From assembly GCA_019694465.1 (NCBI GenBank), contig JAIBBV010000014.1, positions 1 to 64,000 of the forward strand: a stretch of 64,000 nucleotides of DNA, given 5' to 3'. Under the pieces are notes generated by a model that was given only the letters and a program-made list of their open reading frames with translations, searched no databases and was not told the DNA's origin. Of this stretch, positions 8,771-17,977 are shown piece by piece. Source of the stretch: Oligoflexia bacterium. GTDB taxonomy: Bacteria > Bdellovibrionota_C > UBA2361 > JAFLCA01. Position numbers and translations under genes: made by a program. Numbering within the stretch: position 1 is the first letter of the stretch; every line of letters starts with the position of its first letter.

Positions 8771-9424
8771 ATGAAAGTTGAGTTGGATCAAGGAAGCGGG
8801 CGGGCCTTTGTACTAGTGGTCGAGCATGACTACGCTGCTGCAACATTATTGGCCGCACTGCAGGCGCTTTCAAAACGCGCGCGCGTAATAGTTGTTCGCT
8901 GCCCACGTGTCGATGACAACAATTGGCCAGATTTAAGCGCTGATTTGCTCGCACTGCTTCAAACTTTGGAAGTGCGCCAGGCCTCGCTAGTGGCTGCTGC
9001 TGCGGCTACAGCTCTGGCCCAAAATCTGGCCCTAATTCAGCCTAAGTTAGTCCGTACTTTGGTGTTGGTCGATCCAGTCGTGCGCCCGCACCAAACGTTT
9101 TTTGCTCGTATAGCGGATCGCATTGAGCAGATACTGCCGCTGGGCCTGCCGTTGCGAGTTGCGTCGAGAGCATTTGATGTAAGACCGCATCTTCAGCGCC
9201 TGCGCTGCCCGGTGCTGGTGGTTTTGAGCGCTACTCATACTCGTGAATCTCAACTAAATGCCGATCTAATTGCCCAGCGCTTACCGACTGGCTGGGTCTT
9301 GCAACTCTCGCAATCTGAGTTCAATAGCACATTCCCTGAGATACTACTTGAGTTTCAGGATGTGCCGGCACGCTGTCCGCAGAAGGGGCTTAGAAGTAGC
9401 GCTGCCCTAAATGCATCGGCCTGA
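8771..9424 (+). CDS. Alpha/beta-hydrolase-like protein lacking the catalytic triad
   Basis: This encodes 217 aa from the ATG at 8771. The strand/helix order and the LVRTLVLVDPVVRP and CPVLVVLSA segments match the alpha/beta-hydrolase fold. Where the nucleophile elbow GxSxG should follow ASLV, the sequence is AAAAATALAQ, with neither serine nor flanking glycines. The strand that usually ends with the acid reads VVLSATHTRE, with no Asp in place. The usual terminal GH before E.P is SEFNSTFPE, with no His. The protein is also short, with a reduced lid. It is probably a non-catalytic member used for binding, or a decaying gene; the frame is intact, which favours the former. No operon partner is visible. 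Confidence 0.6.
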   Translation: MKVELDQGSGRAFVLVVEHDYAAATLLAALQALSKRARVIVVRCPRVDDNNWPDLSADLLALLQTLEVRQASLVAAAAATALAQNLALIQPKLVRTLVLVDPVVRPHQTFFARIADRIEQILPLGLPLRVASRAFDVRPHLQRLRCPVLVVLSATHTRESQLNADLIAQRLPTGWVLQLSQSEFNSTFPEILLEFQDVPARCPQKGLRSSAALNASA

Positions 9425-9500
9425 TTTTAGCCAGGTCCAGTAGCAACATTGGCGTGTGGGGATATTGGAGCGTGTCCGGAAAATGCCCTAACAAATCTGT

Positions 9501-10688
9501 CTACAGTGCCTTGGCAATTTCGGTGAAAGACTCATTCTTGTGGAATTCAAGTGAGCGCATATTGCGCAGGAGACTCATAGTCTCATTGTAGCCAAGCTCG
9601 ATGATGGCTCCTAGGTAGTCGGCGTCGAGGGCCACATACGACATAACTTCGTAGGCAACTTCCTCACCCAGCTTTTTCTTGAGTAGTGTAAATACCGGCC
9701 AGACTGGACCAACCGCATTAATGAACTTGCCGGAGGACTCTTTGACTGCCTCTTTCAGAATTGGCCCAAAGGCCTTCATGTTGCGAACAACAAAGGTATC
9801 AGGCGGGCGCAGGCAGAAAGTCTTTTCTCCAGCCGGAACTTCCCAGGTCGGACGGGTGTCATGCGCTTCACCGTATCGATCAAGCCACCAATGGCGACCT
9901 GAAATATCAAGAATTACTACACGTTCAGCGCCCATGCGCACAGCCGGATCAACAGGCACATTTTGAGAAATTCCACCGTCCACAAAACGCACCTTGCCAT
10001 GGTCTGTATCCAGTTCAACTGGTGGTAGCACGGAAGGCAGGGCTGCTGAGGCAAAGCCATGTTTGGCATGCAGGGAGTCGACGTAACAAATATCGAAACT
10101 GGCGCCCTCCATTATGTGCTGTTCAAGCTTTTTGTGAGAGCTCATGAAAATGAGAGGCTTACGTTCCTTGCCTTCCATAGTAGTCATGACTGCCACTGCG
10201 CGAACTTTGGCGTCACGCTGATCGGGAGATAGACCGCCAAACTCTTGGATGACTCGATCAACCCGTTGCATTAAGGGGGTGGGATCAAAAATTGCCGCTC
10301 CGGTTGGATGTGGTCCAGGCGCGAGATACTGCAAGAAGGCCATCTTAACAGCGCGAAAAAAGGCGCCAGACGGGGAACCAGCGAATGTGTTTCGAAATGT
10401 CCTTTCGCGCCACATTGCATCAAGCTGTTCAACAGCTGTCGGAAGACCCTCTTTAATACAGGCCGCCAGCACTAGGCCGTTTATTGCCCCAATACTGCTA
10501 CCAATGATTACCGATATTGGGTCGCTTGATTTGGCCAGGAAGGGCATTAGGGCGCGTAAGGCGCCAACTTGGTAAGCAGCACGGGCTCCGCCCCCTGAAA
10601 GCACAATTCCTATGTCCCCAGCACTCTGAAGGCTCGGCTTTTTTACCGAGATAGCCGGACCGGCTTTATCTTGTGGGCGGCGTTTCAT
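9501..10688 (-). CDS. Patatin-like phospholipase
   Basis: This encodes 395 aa. Patatins are Ser-Asp dyad lipid acyl hydrolases. All motifs are present: the oxyanion loop SGGGARAAYQVGAL (31-44), the nucleophile elbow GSSIG with Ser65, and the DGG motif with Asp237 (FVDGGISQNVPV). The N-terminus is basic (MKRRPQDK) with no signal peptide, so it probably acts in the cytoplasm or at the inner membrane face, like RssA-type proteins. The C-terminal ~150 residues are an extension of unknown role. It is a single-gene unit convergent with the hydrolase-like gene upstream. Confidence 0.9.
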   Translation of the reverse strand: MKRRPQDKAGPAISVKKPSLQSAGDIGIVLSGGGARAAYQVGALRALMPFLAKSSDPISVIIGSSIGAINGLVLAACIKEGLPTAVEQLDAMWRERTFRNTFAGSPSGAFFRAVKMAFLQYLAPGPHPTGAAIFDPTPLMQRVDRVIQEFGGLSPDQRDAKVRAVAVMTTMEGKERKPLIFMSSHKKLEQHIMEGASFDICYVDSLHAKHGFASAALPSVLPPVELDTDHGKVRFVDGGISQNVPVDPAVRMGAERVVILDISGRHWWLDRYGEAHDTRPTWEVPAGEKTFCLRPPDTFVVRNMKAFGPILKEAVKESSGKFINAVGPVWPVFTLLKKKLGEEVAYEVMSYVALDADYLGAIIELGYNETMSLLRNMRSLEFHKNESFTEIAKAL

Positions 10689-11073
10689 TGTCTAACCGCT
10701 GCTCTCGTCCATTAGTTTGTGCGGACTGCTGCCTTCAGCTTCTATATTAACTAGATCGGCAAGTTTCCGAAATTCCTTAACATTTTAGCGGAGGCAGATT
10801 AGGGTGGGGCTAATAGGGCAAGGAGGCACTCCCCCAAAAGCTCAGCCACTATCTGCACTATGCTTCTAACCTATTGATGTCTAGAGCCTTCTTTTCGTAG
10901 CGCTAGCACAGAGTAGCCATTCAGGGGCTGTAGAGGTTGTGGGGTTGAGGTGCAATGTAGCGCCCTAAATTCTAACACTGCCGCGTTTCCAAACCCAACA
11001 GACCTGTCGAAACTAGGCTAAGCGCAGTATAAAAATGTGTCTTGGTGTTTTGTAGCAATCGTTGCTTGTGCGC
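10689..11073. other. 385-bp divergent intergenic region, no feature recognised
   Basis: It lies between the patatin (minus) and glycosyltransferase (plus) genes and must hold promoters for both. I see no repeat, strong hairpin or small frame with a ribosome binding site. Confidence 0.4.
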
Positions 11074-11937
11074 ATGTTAAAGCCAGATGTGTCCATCATA
11101 ATCCCAGTCTTTAACCAACAGGAGTACACGCTTTCCTGTTTGAAAGCGCTTTTCGAGCAACAGCAACAGGGGACAGCCGCGTTTGAGATCATTGTCATAG
11201 ACAATGGCTCAACTGATGGAACAGCCGCGACCTTGAGTGAGCTAGCGCGGCGCAGCGAATGTCTGAAAGTTATCTCTCCACAAGTTAACCTGGGATACTC
11301 CCGTGCTAACAATCTCGCCGCGCAGTCCGCGCGAGGAGACTATTTGGTGCTTCTGAATAACGATACCATTCCCCAGTCGGACTGGTTGGCAGCCCTGTTA
11401 CGGGTGCTCAATTCTGGGAAGAATGGAATTGTGGCGCCAAAGTTATTGTACCCTGAGACAGGTTGCATAAACCACTTTGGATACGTGCATCGCCAGAGCG
11501 TTGGAGGTTTTTACCCGCTATACCACAATTTACCGGCTGACTTCCCAGGCGTACAACGAACACGCGAGTTTCAGGCCGTGCTTGGCGCGTGCATGTTAAT
11601 TGCAAAACACATTTTCCTAGAAGTCGGAATGCTTGGCGACTTTGGACTTGAAGATATTGACCTTTGTCTTAAAGTGCGGGAGTTGGGGCTAAAAGTGTTG
11701 TGTACTCCGCAGGCCCGCGTGCTACATCACGGCTCGGTGACTTTACGCAAGAGTCCGCCCGGTAGCATTGAAGCTAAGACCGCGGATGAGTTTTTAAGGC
11801 GCTGGACGGGACGCTTTATGGCCGATGACGATCTGGCCTACTATTTACAGGATGGCATTCGGGTCTGGACAGCTAGTGCTGGCGTGTTGGAGATGAAGCC
11901 AGCACCAGTGTGGCACCCACACTCGCATTCGATATAG
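11074..11937 (+). CDS. Family 2 glycosyltransferase
   Basis: This encodes 287 aa from the ATG at 11074; TTG (11062) and GTG (11068) lie just upstream in frame. GT-A fold motifs: VSIIIPVFNQQEYTLSCL, EIIVIDNGSTDGT, and the metal-site region LVLLNNDTIPQSDWL, where NND replaces the usual DxD as in rhamnosyltransferase-like GT2 proteins. ACMLIAK and FGLEDIDLCLK (the ED base region) follow, then a HHGSVT segment. It most resembles WbbL/rhamnosyltransferase-type enzymes of surface polysaccharide synthesis; donor and acceptor are not predictable. It lies 14 nt upstream of cmk on the same strand, so it may be co-transcribed with it. Confidence 0.85.
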   Translation: MLKPDVSIIIPVFNQQEYTLSCLKALFEQQQQGTAAFEIIVIDNGSTDGTAATLSELARRSECLKVISPQVNLGYSRANNLAAQSARGDYLVLLNNDTIPQSDWLAALLRVLNSGKNGIVAPKLLYPETGCINHFGYVHRQSVGGFYPLYHNLPADFPGVQRTREFQAVLGACMLIAKHIFLEVGMLGDFGLEDIDLCLKVRELGLKVLCTPQARVLHHGSVTLRKSPPGSIEAKTADEFLRRWTGRFMADDDLAYYLQDGIRVWTASAGVLEMKPAPVWHPHSHSI

Positions 11938-11951
11938 GGTTCAGCAAAAGC

Positions 11952-12659
11952 ATGGTTACTCAGCGCAAAGTGATAGCAGTTGATGGTCTGGCTGGTTCTG
12001 GGAAAACTAGCATCGCGAAGGCGGTGGCGGCGCGCTTGGGCTTTGCTCACCTTAACACTGGCTTGTTGTACCGCTCGGTGGCTTGGTTGATTCTAAAGTA
12101 TGGTATTAATCCAGAAGTAGAAGCGGGGATAGGAGATCTGCTACGGGCGCACACGATCGAGCTACGTTTGGATCCGCAGCGTGGTGGGCGCGCCATAGTC
12201 GACGGACATGATGTGACAGATCAGCTTCAAAAGCCGGAGGTGTCCCAGGCAACTTCTCAGGCTGCGCAATTTAGAACTGTGCGCGAGGCCTTGCATGCCA
12301 CGCAGCGCAACGCCTTTCCGGGCAATAATTTGGTAGCGGAGGGCCGTGATATGGGGACAGTTATTTTCCCCGATGCTGAGCTCAAGCTATTTATCGAGGT
12401 CAACGAACAGGTGCGGATTGAACGTCGGCTCAAGCAGCTTGGCCTATCTATCCCCGCTGACGAGGCCGGCCAGGCTAGACTTAAAGAGCAAATTCGCATG
12501 GAGATCATTGAACGTGACAGGCGCGACGAAAGCCGCTCGCTTTCTCCGACTCTGGCGGCCGCGGATGCGGTGCGCATTGATAACTCATTGGATCCACTGG
12601 AGAAGGTAGTAGGGCAGATTTGCTCAATATGGGGTACGCGCCAGGCCTCCAAGTTTTAA
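11952..12659 (+). CDS. cmk: Cytidylate kinase
   Basis: This encodes 235 aa and phosphorylates CMP/dCMP using ATP. The ATG at 11952 is chosen because the P-loop follows at the family-typical distance (IAVDGLAGSGKTSIAKAVA). The frame is open 14 codons further upstream, but those would overlap the glycosyltransferase gene. Family motifs: GLLYRSVAW, the CMP-binding insert with GHDVTDQLQKPEVSQATSQ, VAEGRDMGTVIFPDAELK, and the lid region ERDRRDESRSLSPT. It precedes rpsA, the common bacterial cmk-rpsA order, although a clear promoter in the 240-bp gap lets rpsA be transcribed separately. Confidence 0.97.
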   Translation: MVTQRKVIAVDGLAGSGKTSIAKAVAARLGFAHLNTGLLYRSVAWLILKYGINPEVEAGIGDLLRAHTIELRLDPQRGGRAIVDGHDVTDQLQKPEVSQATSQAAQFRTVREALHATQRNAFPGNNLVAEGRDMGTVIFPDAELKLFIEVNEQVRIERRLKQLGLSIPADEAGQARLKEQIRMEIIERDRRDESRSLSPTLAAADAVRIDNSLDPLEKVVGQICSIWGTRQASKF

Positions 12660-12702
12660 TTCGTTATTGCCGGCGAATTTTGGGCCCTATTTGGGGCAGC
12701 CT

Positions 12703-12731
12703 TAGACATTTCTAGCCAATGGTGCTATAAA
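12703..12731 (+). promoter_or_regulatory. Sigma70-type promoter of rpsA
   Basis: TAGACA (12703-12708) and TATAAA (12726-12731) are separated by exactly 17 nt, each one mismatch from consensus. Transcription from here would give a leader of about 160 nt before rpsA. Confidence 0.65.
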
Positions 12732-12736
12732 ACCCG

Positions 12737-12755
12737 TCCCGCAATAGGTGCGGGA
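12737..12755 (+). promoter_or_regulatory. Leader hairpin at the 5' end of the rpsA transcript
   Basis: TCCCGC (12737-12742) pairs with GCGGGA (12750-12755) around a 7-nt loop, at the very start of the predicted rpsA mRNA. It may protect the 5' end or contribute to S1 control; this is inference. Confidence 0.35.
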
Positions 12756-12899
12756 AAAGGCTGACTGCTTTGCGTTGTCGATCCTCAGCTAGCCTTGTTT
12801 ACCCGATCGGCAACCGTGCGCTGATTGCTTTGAGCGCTTTTTAGCCAACAAGCACAGCGGTTCGTTAATTTCCTGTCTGACACAATAAATAATAAACAT

Positions 12900-14609
12900 A
12901 TGGCATTAGCAGGTAGTTCTTCCGAAGGTACTTCGGGTAGTTTTGCGACGGAATTCGAGCGCCTTTTGGGCGAGAAGATGTCGAATATGCGTCCGGGCAA
13001 AATCGTCTCGGGGCGCGTAGTCGGTGTAAATAAAGATTACGTCACAGTCGATATCGGATTTAAGTCTGACGGTATCGTTCCCACCACTCAGTTTGTAAAT
13101 GCAGAAGGCGCCATCACCGCCAAGATTGGCGATCAAGTGGACGTCTACATCATTTCGCTCGAAAATGAGATGGGGCAGTTGTTGCTCTCTAAGGAGCGCG
13201 CTGAGCAGCAAAAGATTTGGACCAAGGTTGAGGATATTTTCAAAGCTGGCGGAATGATTTCCGGCAAGATCGTCCAGAAGGTGAAGGGCGGTCTGCAAGT
13301 CGACATCGGTATTCCAGCTTTCTTGCCCGGCTCTCAAATCGATATCCGTCCGCATCGTAACTTAGATAAGTTCATCGGCGAGGCATACGATTTTAAGGTG
13401 CTCAAGATTACCCGCGATAAGGGTAACATTGTGCTTTCACGTCGCGCAGTCTTGATGTCTGAGCGCGATAGCTTGCGTGCAGAGACTCTTAAGGTTCTCG
13501 CAGAAGGCGTGGTTATGGAAGGCGTTGTTAAGAACGTCACTGACTACGGTGCCTTCATTGACTTGGGCGGTATCGACGGACTCTTGCATATCACTGATAT
13601 TTCCTGGGGGCGCGTCAATCACCCATCCGAGAAGCTTTCGATTGGCCAGTCCGTGCCAGTGGTCGTACTGAAGTATGATCCTGAGAAGGAGCGCGTCAGC
13701 CTCGGCATGAAGCAACTTAAGACTGATCCTTGGACAACTGTGCATGAGCGCTACCCAGTAGGTGGACGCATCAAGGGCAAGGTCATGAACGTTACTGACT
13801 ACGGTGCGTTCGTGGAGTTAGAGGAAGGCGTTGAAGGCCTCATTCACGTTTCTGAGATGAGCTGGACCAAGAAGGTTCGTGCTCCAAACAAGATCGTGAA
13901 TGTTGGCGATATGGTCGAGGCCGTTATCTTGGGCATCGATCAGGAGCAACAGCGCATCAGCCTTGGCCTCAAGCAGTTGATGCCAAATCCATGGGAAGAG
14001 TTGCGTGAGCGCCATCCAATTGGATCGCACGTCAAGGGCAAGGTTCGTTCGATTACCGACTTCGGTATATTTGTCGGAGTGGAAGATGGAATCGATGGAT
14101 TGGTGCATATTTCCGACTTCTCTTGGACCAAGCGTATTCGCGATCCAAAGGAGATCCACGAGCTATACAAGAAGGGCGATGATGTCGAAGCAGTAGTGCT
14201 AGATATCGACGTAGCCAATGAGCGCCTCAGCTTAGGTATTAAGCAGCTAACGACTGATCCATGGGATACCATCTCGCAGCGTTACCCTGTTGGTACCAAA
14301 GTTGAAGGTACGATCACTTCTGTTACAGACTTCGGATTGTTCGTTGAGATAGCCGAGGGCGTCGAAGGACTTATCCATAATTCTCAGCTTGGCGTAGACA
14401 AGGCCGAGAATATTGGAGATTTGTTCAAGGCTGGCACCAAGGTTGAGAGCGAAGTCACCAACATTGATCGTGAAGAGCGACGCATAAGCCTTAGCATTAA
14501 GGCTGTTCGCCGTCGCCAGGAGAAGGAGACGTTGGCTGAGTTCATGGAAGATACCAGCACAGCTGTCACCTTCGGCGATCTGTTGCGCCAGAAGATGGAC
14601 AATGACTAG
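12900..14609 (+). CDS. rpsA: 30S ribosomal protein S1
   Basis: This encodes 569 aa with six S1 RNA-binding repeats. The last four are highly regular, each with GxKVxGxVxxxTDxGxFVE-type strands and LIHxS-type signatures (LLHITDISW, LIHVSEMSW, LVHISDFSW, LIHNSQL). S1 binds mRNA leaders on the small subunit and enables initiation on structured or weak-Shine-Dalgarno messages. The ATG at 12900 is preceded by an A/T-rich stretch (AATAAATAATAAAC) with no Shine-Dalgarno. This recalls E. coli rpsA, whose leader is folded and autogenously controlled. Codon use is strongly biased towards GGC, AAG and CTT-type codons, as expected for high expression. A terminator lies 60 nt downstream. Confidence 0.98.
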   Translation: MALAGSSSEGTSGSFATEFERLLGEKMSNMRPGKIVSGRVVGVNKDYVTVDIGFKSDGIVPTTQFVNAEGAITAKIGDQVDVYIISLENEMGQLLLSKERAEQQKIWTKVEDIFKAGGMISGKIVQKVKGGLQVDIGIPAFLPGSQIDIRPHRNLDKFIGEAYDFKVLKITRDKGNIVLSRRAVLMSERDSLRAETLKVLAEGVVMEGVVKNVTDYGAFIDLGGIDGLLHITDISWGRVNHPSEKLSIGQSVPVVVLKYDPEKERVSLGMKQLKTDPWTTVHERYPVGGRIKGKVMNVTDYGAFVELEEGVEGLIHVSEMSWTKKVRAPNKIVNVGDMVEAVILGIDQEQQRISLGLKQLMPNPWEELRERHPIGSHVKGKVRSITDFGIFVGVEDGIDGLVHISDFSWTKRIRDPKEIHELYKKGDDVEAVVLDIDVANERLSLGIKQLTTDPWDTISQRYPVGTKVEGTITSVTDFGLFVEIAEGVEGLIHNSQLGVDKAENIGDLFKAGTKVESEVTNIDREERRISLSIKAVRRRQEKETLAEFMEDTSTAVTFGDLLRQKMDND

Positions 14610-14615
14610 AGCTCA

Positions 14616-14647
14616 TCTCATAAATGGGCTCCTGCCCATTTATGAGA
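14616..14647 (+). terminator. Perfect 14-bp hairpin after rpsA
   Basis: TCTCATAAATGGGC pairs perfectly with GCCCATTTATGAGA around a TCCT loop, six nt after the rpsA stop. No T-run follows, so it more likely stabilises the 3' end or supports the terminator just downstream. Confidence 0.5.
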
Positions 14648-14666
14648 CGCTGTGGCTGATTTTCAT

Positions 14667-14709
14667 CGGGGTAGCCCATTTAAGTATGGGCTACCCCGTT
14701 TAGTTTTTT
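14667..14709 (+). terminator. Rho-independent terminator of rpsA
   Basis: CGGGGTAGCCCAT pairs with ATGGGCTACCCCG (perfect 13-bp stem, 6-nt loop) and is followed by TTTAGTTTTTT. It lies between convergent rpsA and the response-regulator gene. Confidence 0.85.
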
Positions 14710-14729
14710 GGTCTATAAAAGACCTAGAA

Positions 14730-15125
14730 TTAGGGGCCCTTAATAAGATCGGCCAATAGCTGCTGCAATTCTTCCGGGGTAAAGGGTTTAGAGAGGAATC
14801 CGGAAGCTCCCAATGAGAGCGCCTGTTCAATTTCCTCCCCCGTTGCATGCGCCGACATAAGCACAAAGGGCAGTTCTGGACGAAGCCGTTTGGTGGCATC
14901 CAGAACCTGCAAGCCATTCAAGCCAGGCATCTTTAAATCGCATAAGCATACGTCAGCCGGGATATTATCCTTAAACCACTCCACGGCCGCTTGGGGGTTG
15001 CTAAAGTCTTGAACTTTGTAGCCTAGAGCTTGAAGCAGCAACTTTAAGGCAAATACGACCGACGGTTCATCGTCTATCAGTACAATATGCTCAATCTTCT
15101 CAGAGCTCATAGGTACATCCGCCAT
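14730..15125 (-). CDS. Single-domain response regulator (CheY-like receiver)
   Basis: This encodes 131 aa consisting only of a receiver domain. All phosphorylation residues are present: the acidic pair in IVLIDDEPSV, the phosphoacceptor Asp in CLCDLKMPGLNG, Ser in VLMSAHA and Lys in FLSKPFTPEE. No output domain is attached, so it probably signals by protein-protein contact, for example in a phosphorelay or with an unlinked kinase. No histidine kinase is adjacent. A second in-frame ATG at 15110 could be the start. It is convergent with rpsA and divergent from mutS. Confidence 0.9.
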   Translation of the reverse strand: MADVPMSSEKIEHIVLIDDEPSVVFALKLLLQALGYKVQDFSNPQAAVEWFKDNIPADVCLCDLKMPGLNGLQVLDATKRLRPELPFVLMSAHATGEEIEQALSLGASGFLSKPFTPEELQQLLADLIKGP

Positions 15126-15196
15126 TCAATTCATGACATTGCTCGCGCTTCGCGATATACCAAAGCAACGAAATAATTCCTACTGGTCGCTTTGTC

Positions 15197-17833
15197 ATGA
15201 ACGTAGCCATCGACACTCAAAAACTGCCCCCCATGCTTACGCAGTACCTTGAGTACAAGAGACAGTATCCCGATTGTCAGGTATTCTTCCAAGTAGGTGA
15301 TTTTTACGAGCTCTTCTTTGAAGATGCTGTGACTGTCTCAAGGGTGCTTAATTTAACGCTTACTACCCGTGATAAGAACGACCCTGACCCTGTACCGATG
15401 TGCGGTGTGCCTATAGCGGTAATTGATAATTACCTAGAGCGCTTGGTCCAACGAGGCTTTTCTGTCGCCATTATTAGCCAGGTTGGTGAGCCGACGGGCA
15501 AGGGCATGGTAGCTCGTAAACTTGAGCGCATCATTACTCCCGGTGTGCGGGTGCTCGGGAGGGCTGAAGATGATGGGGCTGTTGCGATTGTTGGTACCTG
15601 CTATGTGGAATCAGACGAAGACATAGCGTTGGCTTTTACGGATGTTCAAAGTGGGCGTATTGCGGTGCGGGAAGGACTTAATCAGCACAATCTGATGCCT
15701 GAAGTGCAGAGAGTCGGAGCGGCTGAGATAATTGTGCCCCGCAGTGTGCGTGGTAAGGCGGTTGATCGGCGCAATACCTGGGTGCGTGATATTGAGCGCG
15801 CACAAGGGGAGCATGGGCTTAAATATCGCCCTGAATCGTACGTAGAAAATACCAAAACCAGTGTTCGTAACTTTTCCTCAATTCCTGGCTATGCCTCGCT
15901 AAGTGTTTGCGCCAAAAAGGCGGTGCGCTTACTTCTGGCATACTTGGATGAGACAACCATTGATCGCCAACTGTCTTTCTCCGAGATTTCGCCTAAAGCT
16001 TATTCGCGCGCCCTCTTGATTGATGCCACCACCAGGCGACACCTAGAGCTTGTTGCCAACACTCGCGACGGTGGGGAAGAGGGCACGCTGCTGCAACACC
16101 TTAAGCGAACTGTGACGCCAGGTGGCGCACGGCTACTGAGGGCTTGGATTTTGGCTCCGCTTAGCGACAGTGGCGCGATTGGCGCGCGTCAGGATGTAGT
16201 GGACTTTTTTGCGGAGCGGCAAACGCTGCGAGATGCGCTCAGGGCAACTCTCAAATTTGTGGCTGATGCTGAGCGTATTGCTGCGCGCATAGAGCTGGAT
16301 GTTGCATCGCCGCGCGAACTAGGAGCGTTACGCGATACACTAAAAAATGCGCCACGCATTGCTGAGCTACTACGCACTGAAGGTGCAGCAGAGTTAGTGC
16401 TGGCAGCAGATGTATTGGCGCGCCTTGAAGTTCCGCCGCAGCCTTTGCAAGAGCTTGAACGTACCCTTAGTGACAATCCTCCGCTTAGTGTCCAGGACGG
16501 TGGGGTAGTGCGGGATGGGTTTGATACAGAACTAGATCGTCTAAGGCGCTTAAAGGCCGAAGGGAAGAGCTGGATTGTCGAGCTCGAAGCTAGCGAAAAA
16601 ACACGCACTGGGATTTCTTCGCTAAAAATTCGCTATAATAACGTGCTTGGTTATTTCATCGAAGTTACTCGCGCCAATGTCGACAAGGTGCCGTCTAATT
16701 ATATGCGGCGTCAGTCGACTGTAAATGCCGAGCGCTTTACGACCACCGAACTTAGGGAAAGAGAAGAGGAAGTGCTTGGCGCCGAAGGGCGTAGCCTGGC
16801 ATTGGAGAAAACACATTTTGAAGCGCTACGAAGCGCAATTAAACCCTATCTTAGCGCACTGCGTCTTTGCGCCGGGGCTCTTGCTGAATTAGATATTTTA
16901 GTGGCGTTCGCCGAGCTTAAGGTGGCCTGTGCCTACGTCCGGCCTAGCGTTGATGACTCGGGCGAGTATGTAGTTGTGGACGGCAAGCACCCCGTGCTGG
17001 CGCAGCGCCTCGAACATGCCTACGTGCCAAATTCTTTGCATATGGGACGACGCGATAAGCGCTGTCTTGTAATTACTGGACCGAACATGGGTGGTAAGTC
17101 GACCTATATTCGGCAAGCAGGCTTAATCGCGATAATGGCGCATTGCGGAGCGCCTGTTCCTGCACGCTCAGTGCGCATGGGCATGGTCGATAGAATTTTT
17201 GCGCGTATTGGCGCAGCTGATAACATCGCCGAAGGCGACTCAACATTCATGGTTGAGATGCGTGAGGCTTCCAATATATTAAGTGCCGCTAGTGAGAGAT
17301 CCTTGCTTCTAATCGATGAGATTGGGCGTGGAACGGCCACCAGCGATGGTTTGGCAATTGCACGTGCTATCTTGGAGTGGGTAGTTGAACGTGTGGAGGC
17401 GCGCACTCTCTTTGCCACACATTTTCATGAGCTTACAGATTTGGCTGAAAGTAACGTGCTGATTGCCAATCTTTGTGTAGGTTCAATCGATCGGGACGGA
17501 GAGGTCTATTTTACGCATCTAATTGAGCCGGGCGCTGCTAGCAAATCCTATGGAATCGAAGTTGCTAAATTGGCCGGTTTACCAGCGGAACTGATCAGCC
17601 GGGCGCGCGAGATCCTGGCGCAGCTAGCTGAGACCAGCGGGGCAAAGAATAAGCGGCAGCTTGGACTATTTCAAAATGTAGCTAGTAGGCCCGCCGAGAT
17701 TAAAGTGCCGGCAGACTATGAAGTGCTCAAGGCGTTGAATAAGCGCATCCAGGACATCGATGTTGATGGTCTAAGCCCGCGTGAGGCGCTCGACCTTGTG
17801 TATGCGCTCAAGGCAGCGGCCAAGAGCACCTAG
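15197..17833 (+). CDS. mutS: DNA mismatch repair protein MutS
   Basis: This encodes 878 aa, full length for MutS, which recognises mismatches and loops and recruits MutL. Domain I has the mismatch-reading Phe-x-Glu motif (FFQVGDFYELF). Connector, lever and clamp domains follow. The ATPase has Walker A GPNMGGKST near residue 630, the GDSTFMVEM signature, Walker B LLLIDEIGRGT and the LFATHFHEL switch. The C-terminal tail ends with the helix-turn-helix dimer region (LSPREALDLVYALK). The ATG at 15197 lies downstream of a divergent gap shared with the response regulator. No mutL is in the window. Confidence 0.98.
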   Translation: MNVAIDTQKLPPMLTQYLEYKRQYPDCQVFFQVGDFYELFFEDAVTVSRVLNLTLTTRDKNDPDPVPMCGVPIAVIDNYLERLVQRGFSVAIISQVGEPTGKGMVARKLERIITPGVRVLGRAEDDGAVAIVGTCYVESDEDIALAFTDVQSGRIAVREGLNQHNLMPEVQRVGAAEIIVPRSVRGKAVDRRNTWVRDIERAQGEHGLKYRPESYVENTKTSVRNFSSIPGYASLSVCAKKAVRLLLAYLDETTIDRQLSFSEISPKAYSRALLIDATTRRHLELVANTRDGGEEGTLLQHLKRTVTPGGARLLRAWILAPLSDSGAIGARQDVVDFFAERQTLRDALRATLKFVADAERIAARIELDVASPRELGALRDTLKNAPRIAELLRTEGAAELVLAADVLARLEVPPQPLQELERTLSDNPPLSVQDGGVVRDGFDTELDRLRRLKAEGKSWIVELEASEKTRTGISSLKIRYNNVLGYFIEVTRANVDKVPSNYMRRQSTVNAERFTTTELREREEEVLGAEGRSLALEKTHFEALRSAIKPYLSALRLCAGALAELDILVAFAELKVACAYVRPSVDDSGEYVVVDGKHPVLAQRLEHAYVPNSLHMGRRDKRCLVITGPNMGGKSTYIRQAGLIAIMAHCGAPVPARSVRMGMVDRIFARIGAADNIAEGDSTFMVEMREASNILSAASERSLLLIDEIGRGTATSDGLAIARAILEWVVERVEARTLFATHFHELTDLAESNVLIANLCVGSIDRDGEVYFTHLIEPGAASKSYGIEVAKLAGLPAELISRAREILAQLAETSGAKNKRQLGLFQNVASRPAEIKVPADYEVLKALNKRIQDIDVDGLSPREALDLVYALKAAAKST

Positions 17834-17977
17834 GAAAGTGCTTTCTGTCGTCCCTGCGGGAGCCGGCATAAGTTGATGGAAAAGTTTTGAGACAAGCCTT
17901 GTTGCGGCTGGTATAAACGCCAACTCACAAATGCCATGCTACACAGACTCCTGCATAACCATGCACAATTGACCCAA

